From Psococerastis gibbosa (taxonomy: Eukaryota; Arthropoda; Insecta; Psocodea; Psocidae), in the NCBI GenBank assembly GCA_963971405.1, contig OZ020490.1:20113464-20177463 (forward strand): 64,000 nucleotides of DNA. Direction: 5' to 3'. Shown piece after piece: positions 53,400 to 63,847 of this stretch. The notes under the pieces were generated by a model. That model searched no databases. It was not told where the DNA came from and worked only from the letters and a program-made list of their open reading frames with translations. The position numbers and the translations under genes are program-made. Within the stretch, counting starts at the first letter, position 1, and each line of letters begins with the position of its first letter.

Positions 53400-55932
53400 C
53401 AGAAGGACTAGGGCTCTAGGATAAAAAGGTTACTGATCGATTGACTAGCGAATAAGAAAAGTTAACGAAACGGATAGGTCACGTGATCTCAAAATTGCTA
53501 TATGTGCAGCAGACATGTTGGATTTCTATCTATATGAGAAAGATGTCCTTTGGGTAGCCAATTCTACATTTTTCATACAATCCCCAGGCAAGGGGATAAA
53601 TGGAGGAAATCGAGAGACGTTACAATAACACTACTATGCGCAACAGGAGTAATATCGTTTTAAATTAGTATCAGCATGCCCCCAGCGGGCCCAGCCTCAA
53701 GCTATTCAATATTTATTCATGAAATTGTTCCATCGCAGAGCATAACCACACTGTTAGTTTTACAATTTTAAATTCTTCATTTCGAAATGTCAATTTTGAG
53801 TTCTATCTACATTTAAATCTTTAATGAAAGGCAAACTTTTGATGACAGTGTTATAATTGAAGACGAGTACGCGGTGACTCGTTCTCTTACTTGGTTGTCA
53901 AACCCATGGGAAACTCTGGTGAAAAATCCTATAGGTCTTCCAACGATTCAAGAACTGTTTTCAAAGCTGTATTGATGTACAACTGACAGCATCGACACAA
54001 AGGTTCCACAGAAAAATTATTTTTTAGTCATTTTTTTTATGAAAATTGAGTTTATTTTTTTGCCTCCAGAACCAAACTATCAAGTTGCAAGCGACCCATT
54101 GGGTTTTGTTTTCATTAATAAGGACTATAATAGCAGGCGAATTTAAAGTAGCCTAAATTGTAAATTGTTGGAGCCGTTTTTGAGACAACATTTTTTTGGT
54201 CGTGACTAAATGGGTTTTTTGCTGTTGTGTTTTTCAGAGTAGTAAAACCTTAATCCAAATTAGAGCGAAACAAAGCATAGTTATTAATTAATTTCCAATA
54301 TGGTTGAACTTCGTTTAAAAAAAAAAATAACTGTAAGCGAAGGTATCGGGAGGAAGGAATTAAAACACTATTTTCAATCGATGCTATGCACATATTAAAA
54401 TATAGAGGAATGTTCCTCTATAAAAAAAACGGATACTGTAAGTGCCCCATTTGCTCTTAAGCAAAAGATTTTGTTATGTGCCAAAAGGAAATGCCAAAAT
54501 ATATGGCTGCTGTAACCTCACGCTTTATTTAGCAACTGCTTATGGGAGTACAGGGGTGTGTATGGGCAAGTTAAAAACCATGTTGGAATGAGATGAAAGC
54601 AATAAGACTCTACAAAAAACTTAAATCTTCCATTGAATAAAGATAATGAAATTAAATATCATATATATGGGACCTAACAGAGATAATAACGGGAGCAAAG
54701 ACATGGCGGCCTGTCTGTCATCGGAATACCAACATAATGGATTGCCCGCCCAAATCAAATCATGTGCAATCAGGGAAATGGACCCAGTCCTGCCAACCCC
54801 TTCTCACTTTAACCGGCGTTGTTAAGATAGAACTGAGCTTGAAAGTGGATTCTGGTTAAGATATTAGCTTTTGAGGTTTGTGCTTTTTGACAGGTTAGTT
54901 TCTATTTTCAAAAATACTATTAATGTTTTCTAAATTAAACAAAATTATTATAAACAAAATTATATATTTGGTCCTTCGAGTCGAATTTTACATGTTTTCA
55001 TATATTTAAAATTTACTGAGCATTCATATAGTAGGCCTGTTGGAAAATGAACATATTGTGAGTGGATATCCATATATTAGTATTTATGGTTTAGTTAGAT
55101 AGAAAAAATATCCGTAGATGCTAAAATAAAAAGTTAATTATTAATGTATTAAGAGTTATTTGCTATGGGGGAAGGATCTTATTTCACAATTCGTCAATTT
55201 CCACGAAGTGTAAATTAGGAACTAATCAAAAACATAAATCTTCTTACGTTTAGCTCCTATCCTAAAAAAACATTAATTTTCACATAATTACAATCCAAAA
55301 AAAATTTCCAGTCAGGCATAATAAAACGGAAAGGGCTGTTAGTTGCATAAATTTAAAAAACTGTCTTGCCGGTATTAATTAATTAAACAACCAAGAATAG
55401 TTATAAGATGTAGTAGGTAGTAGATGTAAGCATCTTATAAAAAACTTGTATTCGTACAATGATGGCTAACAAGTACAAATATTAAGATATTCCACGAGAC
55501 ATGGCACGAACAATCGAGAAAACCTTTTCCATCAAAGAAAATTTGTTCAGTTTCTCCTAGCTGTAACGGTATATCTAATGTCAACACTACATGATAAAAT
55601 ACACAAAACTAAACATTGATGTGTCATACAAGCATACAATAAAAGACGCAGCATGCTGAAGAATAACAGGAAAACGACGTCTTTTCCAATGTGGACCTAA
55701 TCATGCATAAATATGTCATCTCAAATAAAATATCTGACATGAGTTGTAATTTTATTTTTAATGTTACATGACGTCATAAAAAGGGCCCGTTCGTCAATAT
55801 CATGTGAGACATCAGATGGAAAACTTGTAGTTAACGGCGAACTTCAATATAACACAGATTCCCTGCCAAAAATATATTTTTGCATTTCTGGTGACACGTC
55901 TCCTATGACCAGCCATTGAAAAAATGGATCAG
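53400..55932. other. No recognisable feature
   Basis: AT-rich, many A/T runs, no open frame worth calling. A block at 53996-54195 (AGAAAAATTATTTTTTAGTC, CCAGAACCAAACTATCAAG, AAGCGACCC) repeats sequence inside the hAT element at 39787-39960, so a fragment of that element lies here. Confidence 0.5.
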
Positions 55933-56101
55933 CAGCCTGATCATGGCGAATATAATACCAGTATTTATTTAATCCCCTGGTATGAAAAATGTAAACAAGA
56001 TAATTTTATAATGGAGAGTGCTATTCAAAATTTGTTTGTTTACATTTTTAATACCCGGGGATTAAATAAATACCGGTATTATAATCGCCATGATCAGGCT
56101 G
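55933..56101. mobile_element. Palindromic MITE, 169 bp
   Basis: Arms CAGCCTGATCATGGCGAATA ... and the complement, continuing ATACCAGTATTTATTTAATC, CCC, TGTAAACAA, about 65 bp each with few mismatches. CAG on both sides may be a 3-bp target duplication. The frame at 55924-56181 reads along it and is spurious. Confidence 0.75.
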
Positions 56102-56224
56102 CAGGTGACTCCAGGATTCAAAAAATATTTTTGGCGCGCTTAAACATCCCCTCTCTCCTATATATGTATACTTATGCATAAGTTTAGGCGAACTGTTGAA
56201 CAGTTTAATGACTTGTACTTGTGG

Positions 56225-56355
56225 GAGTCTCTACACACCTTGCGATCGGAGCCGTGTCGTAACTCGACACAAGTACCTATTAGGTTAATTAGTGAGGCGA
56301 TTGAAGACGTTAATCGGATACATTGATTAAAAATTGTTTGTACGCGATTAACCTT
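56225..56355 (-). repeat. SINE-like repeat V
   Basis: GAGTCTCTACACACCTTGCG, ATCGGAGCCGTGTCGTAACT, CGACACAAGTACCTATTAGG, TGAAGACGTTAATCGGATAC. Slightly longer than 51505 and closest to 1518. Confidence 0.78.
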
Positions 56356-56545
56356 TTTTAAGTTTCCGTTTCCGTTAACAGTCTGCTGTAACACACGCGG
56401 GTACACACCCAGCGCACACCACACGATTTTTTTTTATCACACGTGGAGTTTTATATATATATACTGCCAGCGCTGCCACTGCCCCCCCCCCCCCTCAAGC
56501 AGCTACGATAGGGTATCGTAGGTAGAAGCAGAGCTTAACGATGGA

Positions 56546-56841
56546 TTATCGGAGAATGAATAGGTCTACGATAACTAGAAAACGGTAGGTTATCGGAGCG
56601 AAATCTAGGCCAACGTTAACTAGAAAACGATATGTTATCGGAGCTAATGCCCTTGAAGATTTAGGGTCCGATAACTTAAAGGAGTTTTACCTCATATAAG
56701 TTTTCGTAGTGAATTATCGGACATACTTATCGGAGCATAAGTAACGGAGTTATGGAAGACGATGAGTTAACGGAGAGGATTTATCGGAGTACCGATACGT
56801 TAACTTACAGTACCAACTACGTTGTCACGTATTTATCGGAG
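56546..56841 (+). repeat. Cluster of TTATCGGAG motifs
   Basis: Six exact TTATCGGAG copies at 56546, 56590, 56635, 56727, 56781 and 56833, plus TTATCGGAC at 56714, TTAACGGAG at 56767, GTAACGGAG at 56741 and an inverted TCCGATAAC at 56667. Spacing is near 45-54 bp or double. The first two intervals also share CTAGAAAACG. It is either a diverged tandem repeat or a binding-site cluster. Confidence 0.8.
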
Positions 56842-56849
56842 CGATTCCG

Positions 56850-57324
56850 ATATCTTATTTGTAGCATTTCTCTCAGCGTATTTATATAGGAGGGATGAGA
56901 AATTCGAGCCCGCCAAAAATACAATTTGAATCCAGGGGTCATCTACTACGTATTTTCAATGGCTGGCCACAGGAGACGGGGTGGGTGATGGCGCCAGAAA
57001 TTAAAAAAAAAATGGCGGGAAGCAAATGTCCCATCTCTCCTACATAGAACTCTATAATCATACAAACATATAACGTGTAAGTCCCAAAGGGCGTTGCATT
57101 TTGATTATAAAAATAAAGGGAAAACTTGAAGCATCCATGGAAAACAAACAAATTTATCTTCACATGATGGATAGCATTCAATGTAGCTATAAGCTTTCAG
57201 GCAGCCCTTTCACGATATTTGAATTGCTTAAAAGCAAAAAGGCCTAGGTATCATCTCGACAGTTGTCATTTCTTCAGGAAGATCGAGTGCGAGTTTTTTT
57301 TTAAAATAAAATATCGTATACTTT
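56850..57324. other. No recognisable feature
   Basis: No supported gene; an 80-codon minus frame (56939-57181) lacks any domain. Confidence 0.4.
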
Positions 57325-57412
57325 ATATGAAAGGAAGAAAAGAAAGAAAATTGTCTTTATTTTCGATATGGGCGAATTTTGGGCCTTTCGGTCCACTCTT
57401 ACAATTAGCGTA
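57325..57412 (-). repeat. Interspersed repeat Y, copy 4 (inverted)
   Basis: GAAAGAAAATTGTCTTTAT, ATGGGCGAATTTTGGGCC, TTTCGGTCCACTCTTACAAT; complement of copies 1-3. Confidence 0.7.
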
Positions 57413-57770
57413 CAGTAGATATTTGTTCGCCTGACTAGACACAATAGTTACGGGGTTGTACAATTATCATAATTTTACATAGGTATCCTACTTTGTAAAG
57501 TTTATTGCTAATTTGTTTTATCACCTAAAACGGCGAGCGTACACCGGTGTCTACACACTGTTGATGTTTGCTTTAAGGCACGCTATAGATTAGTAGTGAG
57601 GAATATACCTACCTACCTAAGCAGTTAACCACTAATAGGTTATCAAATTATTATATTTTTTTTAGCAATTCTGGCAGTTAGTACTAGACAGAACCATAGA
57701 GAAGAATTGCGTTCTGTAATTAGTAAAAATTTTGTATTATTTCATCGCATATTCATATGGGGGGCTACCC

Positions 57771-57935
57771 CATGGATGGATACAGGGGGGGCATGGGGGT
57801 AGCTGCCCCCCCCCCCTAAAGTTGCTAAATTTATTGTAAATTAATTTATTACGTTCTGATTTAATCGATCATACATACAGTATGTTTTCCTATTTTGACC
57901 CAGAACTATCCCCAAATGGGCTGGATCCGTCCCTG
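57771..57935. mobile_element. hAT-type MITE, G-run family (CAGGGACGG), inverted
   Basis: Left CATGGATGGATACAGG, right CTGGATCCGTCCCTG. Perfect 8-bp duplication GGCTACCC at 57763-57770 and 57936-57943. Interior is the complement of 22607-22774. Confidence 0.92.
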
Positions 57936-58337
57936 GGCTACCCTCTACATCAGCCCACGAAATAGTAAACAAAAAGAATTGAACGGAATTTTCACCTTAA
58001 TGAAAGAACCTATAAAGAGAATTAGCTGATGTTAATTTTGCATTTGAATTCATGGTGCTTTATCAAGCCATTCATAGAAAATCAAGCAAAACTTCACAGT
58101 TCACATTCTCCAAGCATCCTGTATAAGATACACGGTATTCCAACACATTTCACCCTCTTAAAACTGTAAACGTTACAACGAAAAATGGATAAGCTGATTT
58201 TTCGAGAAAAAAAAAGACCATATTATGACCATTTATTTGAATAATGGCGCGAGTTTCCAAACCACTGGAATTATAGACTAGAATAAGGTGGGAGCCATTT
58301 GTAATGAATGTTGCTGTCAGCTACAGCCCTCGCCTGA

Positions 58338-58378
58338 CCTCCAGGTTGTCTGCTGTCTTCAGCAGACACCGCTGGAGG
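58338..58378. repeat. Strong stem-loop
   Basis: CCTCCAG-GTT-GTCTGCTG-TCTT-CAGCAGAC-ACCG-CTGGAGG: two perfect stems of 7 and 8 bp separated by a small internal loop and closed by TCTT. GC-rich against an AT-rich background. No known RNA family recognised. Confidence 0.7.
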
Positions 58379-60960
58379 TTGCCGCTTTCATGAATCGATC
58401 ACCATGACAATGTCTGGTAATGGCGGGAAATTCAAATAACGGCGATTTTGTAAAAGTTTTGATTAATTACTTTAGGTAGACTCCTTTAGAAATCATACCT
58501 ATTGTTTTTTGTCACATTGTGGCCATTGTAGTTTAAGTAATCTACCAAACCACCTGGCTGTGGTGAGTTGTCCAGTCAAAGCTATTTTTTAAGCTCAAGA
58601 AACACTAGGATGATGTAATATTTCTTATAAGCCATTAAAATTGTTAAATGTGTTATCTCATAAGGGTAAAAGGATAAGACCGGAATTCCAGCAGAAATTT
58701 CAGATATCCCCACCTATTATTGTATATTCTAAGATAACACTATCGGACATATCGCGAACGCGCTCTTGGATGAATCAGGTTTATTGGGGTATAGTATCTA
58801 CCGAACCTAATACAGTATATCCAAATACGGTATTCAGTATGGATAATAAATTGATAAAGAGTGGACCGTCCGCGCAATATTAGGTATATGTTGTGTTACC
58901 ATGTAACAACAATTAGAGGCAGAGTACCTATTTATGAACTTCGAAGAAAGCCTCTACAGGCAGGGGAATTAGAGAAAAGAAGACATAGAAAAATGAACGG
59001 AAATGGGTTTCAATCCTATTCCCATCCATTTTTCCACGTCTTTCTCTCTCTAATGGGCCGTCTGTGTTACATAAACTTGTAAACGGTTTTACAAGGAGCA
59101 ACGGTTTACAAATTATGGGGCGGGTTTACGTTCCATAATTTAATCTTGATAATAAGCCTACCAGGCTTGTTGCTTCAAAATTTATCAGAGCGAATTTCCC
59201 AGATTAAAGAAAATTAAGGCCTGTAGCATTTCATTATTAAACTGCTCGAACAGGGCTCACCTTCCCGGCCCCGGCCCCTGTCTCTTATTGGAACATTGTA
59301 AAATTTTGTATTGCAGCAGTCAGCAAAAGGTTTTCTTTATTACTACCCCATACAGTGATACTCATACAAAAGAAGGATTTAATTTTAGTAAAAAACAAAT
59401 GGAAACTCCTGATTATCCATATTTATAAGATACCAATTTTGATGCTGATTACCGTATCAAAAATATTCTGAAAATGTGTAGGAAGTAACTTAAACTAGTT
59501 ACAATATGCAATGCCTTAAGTAGTAAAAATTGGCAGAATGTTTTGCTTGGATGCTGTATTCCTGGGTTCTAAGGAAACTGTAGATTCCCCATAATATGAT
59601 ATATAGGTTCAATACATCCAGTGGCCTTGGCGGTATAATTTAGGTGGTATTCTGCTAGCATGAAGTGAAACTAATGTATATGTATACAATGTATGTATGT
59701 ATGTATGTATGTATGTAATGCTGCACAGAAAGAGAGCACCCTACTGGTAGCCAACAGTATTAGGATATTTAGACAAGTCCTGAAGATAATAGAAGATAAT
59801 GATAATGCTAAAAAAAAACCACTGAAACTAAAAACAAAAATACGATACCCGTGAAATGTTTTAAAAATGTTGGATCTTTATTTCTTTAAAATTTGAAATA
59901 ACAACAATAAATATATGCATATATGTATATGCAATGCATATTAATTAACTAGCAGAAAATTAATTGTTCTTTAGATTTAAAAAAGAAATTGTTTTTTTGT
60001 AAAATTACATTGAAGCCTCCTAGATATGTAGGTAGGCTATGATAATTTTATATATTTACTGTAGCCTATAGAGAAAAAATACTATGCAACTTAATCAGTT
60101 TCTCTCTAAATCCTCTCTAAATCAACCCCCCCCCCTCCCTCCGCCATTCAAATTGTACAACGGGTAGAGTATAGCCACGTTCCACGTAACCTATAATTGG
60201 TGTCATAAAATGGAAAAAAACGAGTACAAAAATACAAGCTGCCCTTTCACGGTTCCTTTTTGCTAATCCGATATTTATTAACTGTTCAGAGTGGCTTTGG
60301 TAGGTAATCCGACCCTTCCGTGATAAAAATATTCGTCAGATCAGCAATTTGCGGTTTTTTAGTCAATTTCAAAAAGGGAAATCGCGGAAAACAAGCTTTA
60401 CCTCTGCTTGTTGAATTTTTCAATAGCTATTGACATTTGCCATGTGAGATGACACATTTTGCATTAGGTACGAGTGCATATAATACAATATGCACATCAG
60501 CAGTGATTGTCAATACTCAGTGAGCTAAAAAATGAAAAAAAATGAAAATTTGAACACTGCTACAATAATAATAATGCATTAAGTTGGAAACATGTTTCGC
60601 ATTTTTTTAAAGTAGAATTATAAAGAGAAAATAACAATCTCAGAGCAAAAAATGAGATGTCATAAAGTAGAAGAAATGTTCCTCTACATTTTTAATTTAG
60701 TATGTACCGTTACTAACACCTATTATAGCCACGGTTTTGGAACCCTTTCCAATTGATATCCTCAGTTTTATCATTTTATCAGTTATTATAATTTAAAAAC
60801 CAAATTCAATTATTATTGTGTTAGTGACGCCCACATTCAATATAATGTGCACTTAAACGTAAGCAGTAGTAGTAGAGTTGGTCAGGTTAATAACGACTTA
60901 GGCCTCATATTTGGGCCCATAGAGCGACCCCGACTTGACTGTCCTATGCCAGCCCATAGG
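58379..60960. other. No supported gene
   Basis: AT-rich. A GTAT microsatellite lies at about 59693-59716. Frames at 58641-59082 have no recognisable domain; TCGAAGAAAGCCTCTACAGG at 58940 echoes AGAAAGCCTCTACAGG at 33886. Confidence 0.45.
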
Positions 60961-61148
60961 ACAGTGGACCTCCTGATTATAGTGGATTCCGAACCACTTG
61001 GGAAACACAGTGAAGTCACACGATTAGTTCGGAGGTGACCAGGACAATTCCAACCATGTTTCCCTACCGGCACTGTGCACACGACCAAGTTATCTACAGC
61101 TTTGAACCTGCTCTGGTCCGCTGGATTCAACTTGGTATGGCGGCCGGC
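60961..61148. repeat. Interspersed repeat X, copy 6 (partial)
   Basis: GTGGACCTCCTGATTATAGT, GGATTCCGAACCACTTGGG, GTTCGGAGGTGACCAGGAC, then TGTTTCCCTACCGGCACTG. A middle block is deleted. Confidence 0.75.
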
Positions 61149-61321
61149 GCACTTAAACATAAAGGAACGTGTCTTCTAATTTATTGCGGCATACCATTTG
61201 TGTTTATACTTTTATACTGTAAGACAATGAGGGCTGGTTGAAATAGAGCATTAGCTGTAAACATTTCGCTGAGCTCTGTTGCTGACAATTTCAGTAGACA
61301 ATAGAAGTCGTAGTCTACGTA

Positions 61322-61366
61322 TTATCGTCAACTGAATATGTCTGCGGCAGGACTGAACGAAACGTC
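61322..61366 (+). mobile_element. Penelope-like end fragment
   Basis: ACTGAATATGTCTGCGGCAG, GACTGAACGAAACGTCGGTG aligns with ACTGAAGATGTC...GACGAAACG at 40728. No target duplication visible. Confidence 0.45.
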
Positions 61367-61608
61367 GGTGGAAATATCCCGGGTATAGTTCTACGGCATT
61401 TATTTCATAGGGTTATTTTGACCCATTTTATACCATGACCGAGGATTCCCTTAGAAACATAATTGATCTCAGGACTCTTGGCCCGTCATCAGATGGTACA
61501 CAAGACCGAAACACCTGGAAGGTGAAGATGGTGGGGAACATTTAAACAAAACGGGGACACTCACACCTACAACGGGGAGACCTTGTAAGGCCAGCGCCAA
61601 GCACAGCC

Positions 61609-61770
61609 AAGTGTGAGCGACTGGATCCTATACTACAAGGTTACGCCTACCTTGGAAAACTCCCGATTAAACTGAGAGCGGCGAGAAATGCTTCTAACTT
61701 CCCTAAATTGCTTAGAAACCATCTCTTAGAAAAAGCTTTCTACACTGTCACTGAGGCACTAACACAATGA
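61609..61770 (+). pseudogene. LINE ORF2 C-terminal remnant
   Basis: A 53-residue frame to a TGA reads KCERLDPILQGYAYLGKLPI, KLRAARNASNFPKLLRNHLL and EKAFYTVTEALTQ. LP-x-x-L/I-R, then N-F-x-x-L-L, then FY-S/T-V-x-E-x-L is a typical ending of CR1/Jockey-like LINE reverse transcriptases in invertebrates. It is followed by a 3' tail (GGAAATATATATTGTATTGT, ATTGA) that also appears alone at 41040-41074. Confidence 0.6.
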
Positions 61771-61799
61771 CAACTACCTGATTTTGATGATACTCTGAC

Positions 61800-62153
61800 G
61801 ATTTAACTTATACTTTACATGTAATGTATAATTTAAAGGAAATATATATTGTATTGTATTGAAGATAAGGGATAAGGCACCACTAAAGCAAGTTTCTGTG
61901 AGGCCTTAATGTCGCCCTGGCATATAGGGCTTCCTCACCGGGCAAATCCGGCCCTCGGTGCACGTAACGGTTTGCGGTTTGCCAATCGTAAAAATAAACA
62001 AAAAATTGAAGAAAAAAACAGCAATAAAGTCCGAAAAAATAGTTGTTTCTGGAATTTCTTCCATTATTGCCGAGAAGTCTAGTAAAAAGGTACTTTGTCT
62101 ACTTACAAGTACCACTCCACCACGTTAGGAAGCATTTTGGTTAGTCCTGCTTC
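61800..62153. other. No supported gene
   Basis: LINE 3' tail near 61826-61861, then unannotated sequence. A 69-codon minus frame (61906-62115) has no domain. Confidence 0.4.
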
Positions 62154-62293
62154 GGCGGGGATTCCAGCAACGTCAATAGTGATAGTAAATGTAGTTTTGA
62201 CGTGGTAGCAGATATTAAAGACATACTAAAAATGTCTACTACCACGTCAAAACTACATTTACTATCACTATTGACGTTGGTGGACTCCCCGCC
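62154..62293. mobile_element. PIF/Harbinger-type MITE (family H), 140-bp hairpin
   Basis: GGCGGGGATTCCAGCAACGT against ACGTTGGTGGACTCCCCGCC, with TTC flanks at 62151-62153 and 62294-62296. Inner arm GACGTGGTAGCAGATATTAA and complement. Confidence 0.87.
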
Positions 62294-62400
62294 TTCTTGT
62301 AATTCAGAAGAGGCATATTCGCCATATTCAGGATAATAATTATTAATAATTATTTCATTACAGTTAACTTACAATCTGTAAGTATGAAGTAGTTACATAT

Positions 62401-62551
62401 AAGACCGTAGCCAGGGGGGGTTCATGGGGGGTTCAACCCCCCCCCCCCTGAAAGGAAATAGCTTGACACTAGATAGAATCGGATTTTGAGAGGAAAAATA
62501 AAAACTACTATGAACCCCCCCCCCCGGAAAAAAATCCTGGCTACGGCCTTG
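62401..62551. mobile_element. hAT-like MITE, family G, inverted
   Basis: AAGACCGTAGCCAGGGG ... CCTGGCTACGGCCTTG. Flanks TTACATAT (62393-62400) and TTGCATAT (62552-62559), 7 of 8. Interior GATAGAATCGGATTTTGAGA. Confidence 0.87.
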
Positions 62552-62559
62552 TTGCATAT

Positions 62560-63539
62560 ACATTTAAAAGAGGCTTAAATAAAACATGTACGAGTACAGT
62601 ATGTCCCTATAAGGGATGGCTCCCAGTGTTCCTGTCATTCCCGCCTAGTCTCTTGTGAAAAGCTAAGCTATAATATTTATAAGCAAGAAAGTGTCAGGCT
62701 CATTCGAAATCATGAGAAGTTCGTTGTAGATTGCTTAATGGAGATAAATAATATAAGAATCTGCCTTCTCTAGGGGAAGAATTGACGGAAAATGTTGGAA
62801 AGTCACTGAGAAATTCAAGTATCGTAACATTTAGAGAACATTTTTAAGACGATTAACTATATAATTCCGATTTCCTCTTGCTACATCTTGGGGGGAAGGG
62901 GACTTATAAAAATCATAACGTGATGTTTCACATTATCGATTTGCTGAAGATATTGTAAGGCAAGTTCACTGAAACCGGCATCTATCGTAAGCAATGTTTT
63001 CCATCCTCAACCTACTACTTCACTTTTATTCCTTTAAGGAGATTTCATCTACTTATCGAGAAGACGCTTTTCGGAAAAATGTCTTCATATAACTTTTCAT
63101 TTCATGACCCCTTGAGCCCTAAAACACCCCCGTTCTAAATTATATACAGTATACATACAGTATATGTATGTATGTACTGTATATCGATTTCAGGAAACAC
63201 TGTAACTTCCGTAGATATCAGAAATTTAATGAAACATGGCACACAAATTTAGCAAGTTTGTTAACCAGCGTGATCCGCCATTTTGTCTCAAGATGGCGGC
63301 CGAGCAAAAACTTAAAAATATCCTATCTCAGTTAATATTGGTCGCAGAGGTATGGAATAAGATGTGGCCAGAAGCCTGTATTTTCATCTACTATAATTTA
63401 CGATGAAAGAATGATTTCAAGATGGCGGCCAGTCAAAGTGATAATAATGCGATACGTGCACAAAAATTCATAGTCGTCTACATAGCGTTTTAAAATGGGG
63501 AAAGCGTGGCGCTTGTGAGAAATGAGTTGTAGTGTACTT
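62560..63539. other. No recognisable feature
   Basis: A short palindromic TATA/GTAT tract near 63142-63185. No supported gene. Confidence 0.4.
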
Positions 63540-63650
63540 TATTAGCGAAATTGGAGGATATGGAAAAAAACTGGGCTTGGCGGGATTCGAACCCACGATC
63601 TACGCCTAACCGGGGCGTCGTCTTAACCGCTGGACCACAAGCCCCGATAA
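63540..63650 (-). mobile_element. tRNA-headed SINE, family S1, with an intact tRNA fold
   Basis: Positions 63644 to 63573 (minus) fold as a 72-nt cloverleaf: acceptor GGGCTTG/CAAGCCC, D-stem GTC/GAC, anticodon arm ACGCC-CCGGTTA-GGCGT, T-arm GTGGG-TTCGAAT-CCCGC, discriminator A. The anticodon would read GGT (Thr), but the base before it is C rather than the near-universal U33, and no CCA or terminator context argues for a tRNA gene. It continues into the S1 tail (GTTTTTTTCCATATCC), so it is a SINE head that may keep pol III promoter boxes. Confidence 0.75.
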
Positions 63651-63847
63651 GGCGATTTTTGGCGATTGCCAAATCCTCTACTTATGCTCAAATTGACATG
63701 ATTCGTGTTGCTATAGACAGGTTAGCACAACTACACAACTATCTAACCGAGTAGGGTCTGTGAGCTTACTTAATTGCATAAAGGCAATGCTTTATTCATT
63801 ACATTGTAGTATTATATGGTATATATAACACTGACACTGACACTGAC

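Noticed and set aside
1529-56340. Repeat V as a 5S rRNA-derived SINE
   Set aside because: GGTTAGTAC is shared with 5S rRNA, but the surrounding bases do not follow it, so I leave the class open.
63573-63644. Functional tRNA-Thr(GGT) gene
   Set aside because: The fold is complete but U33 is missing and the unit continues into a SINE tail present at other loci.
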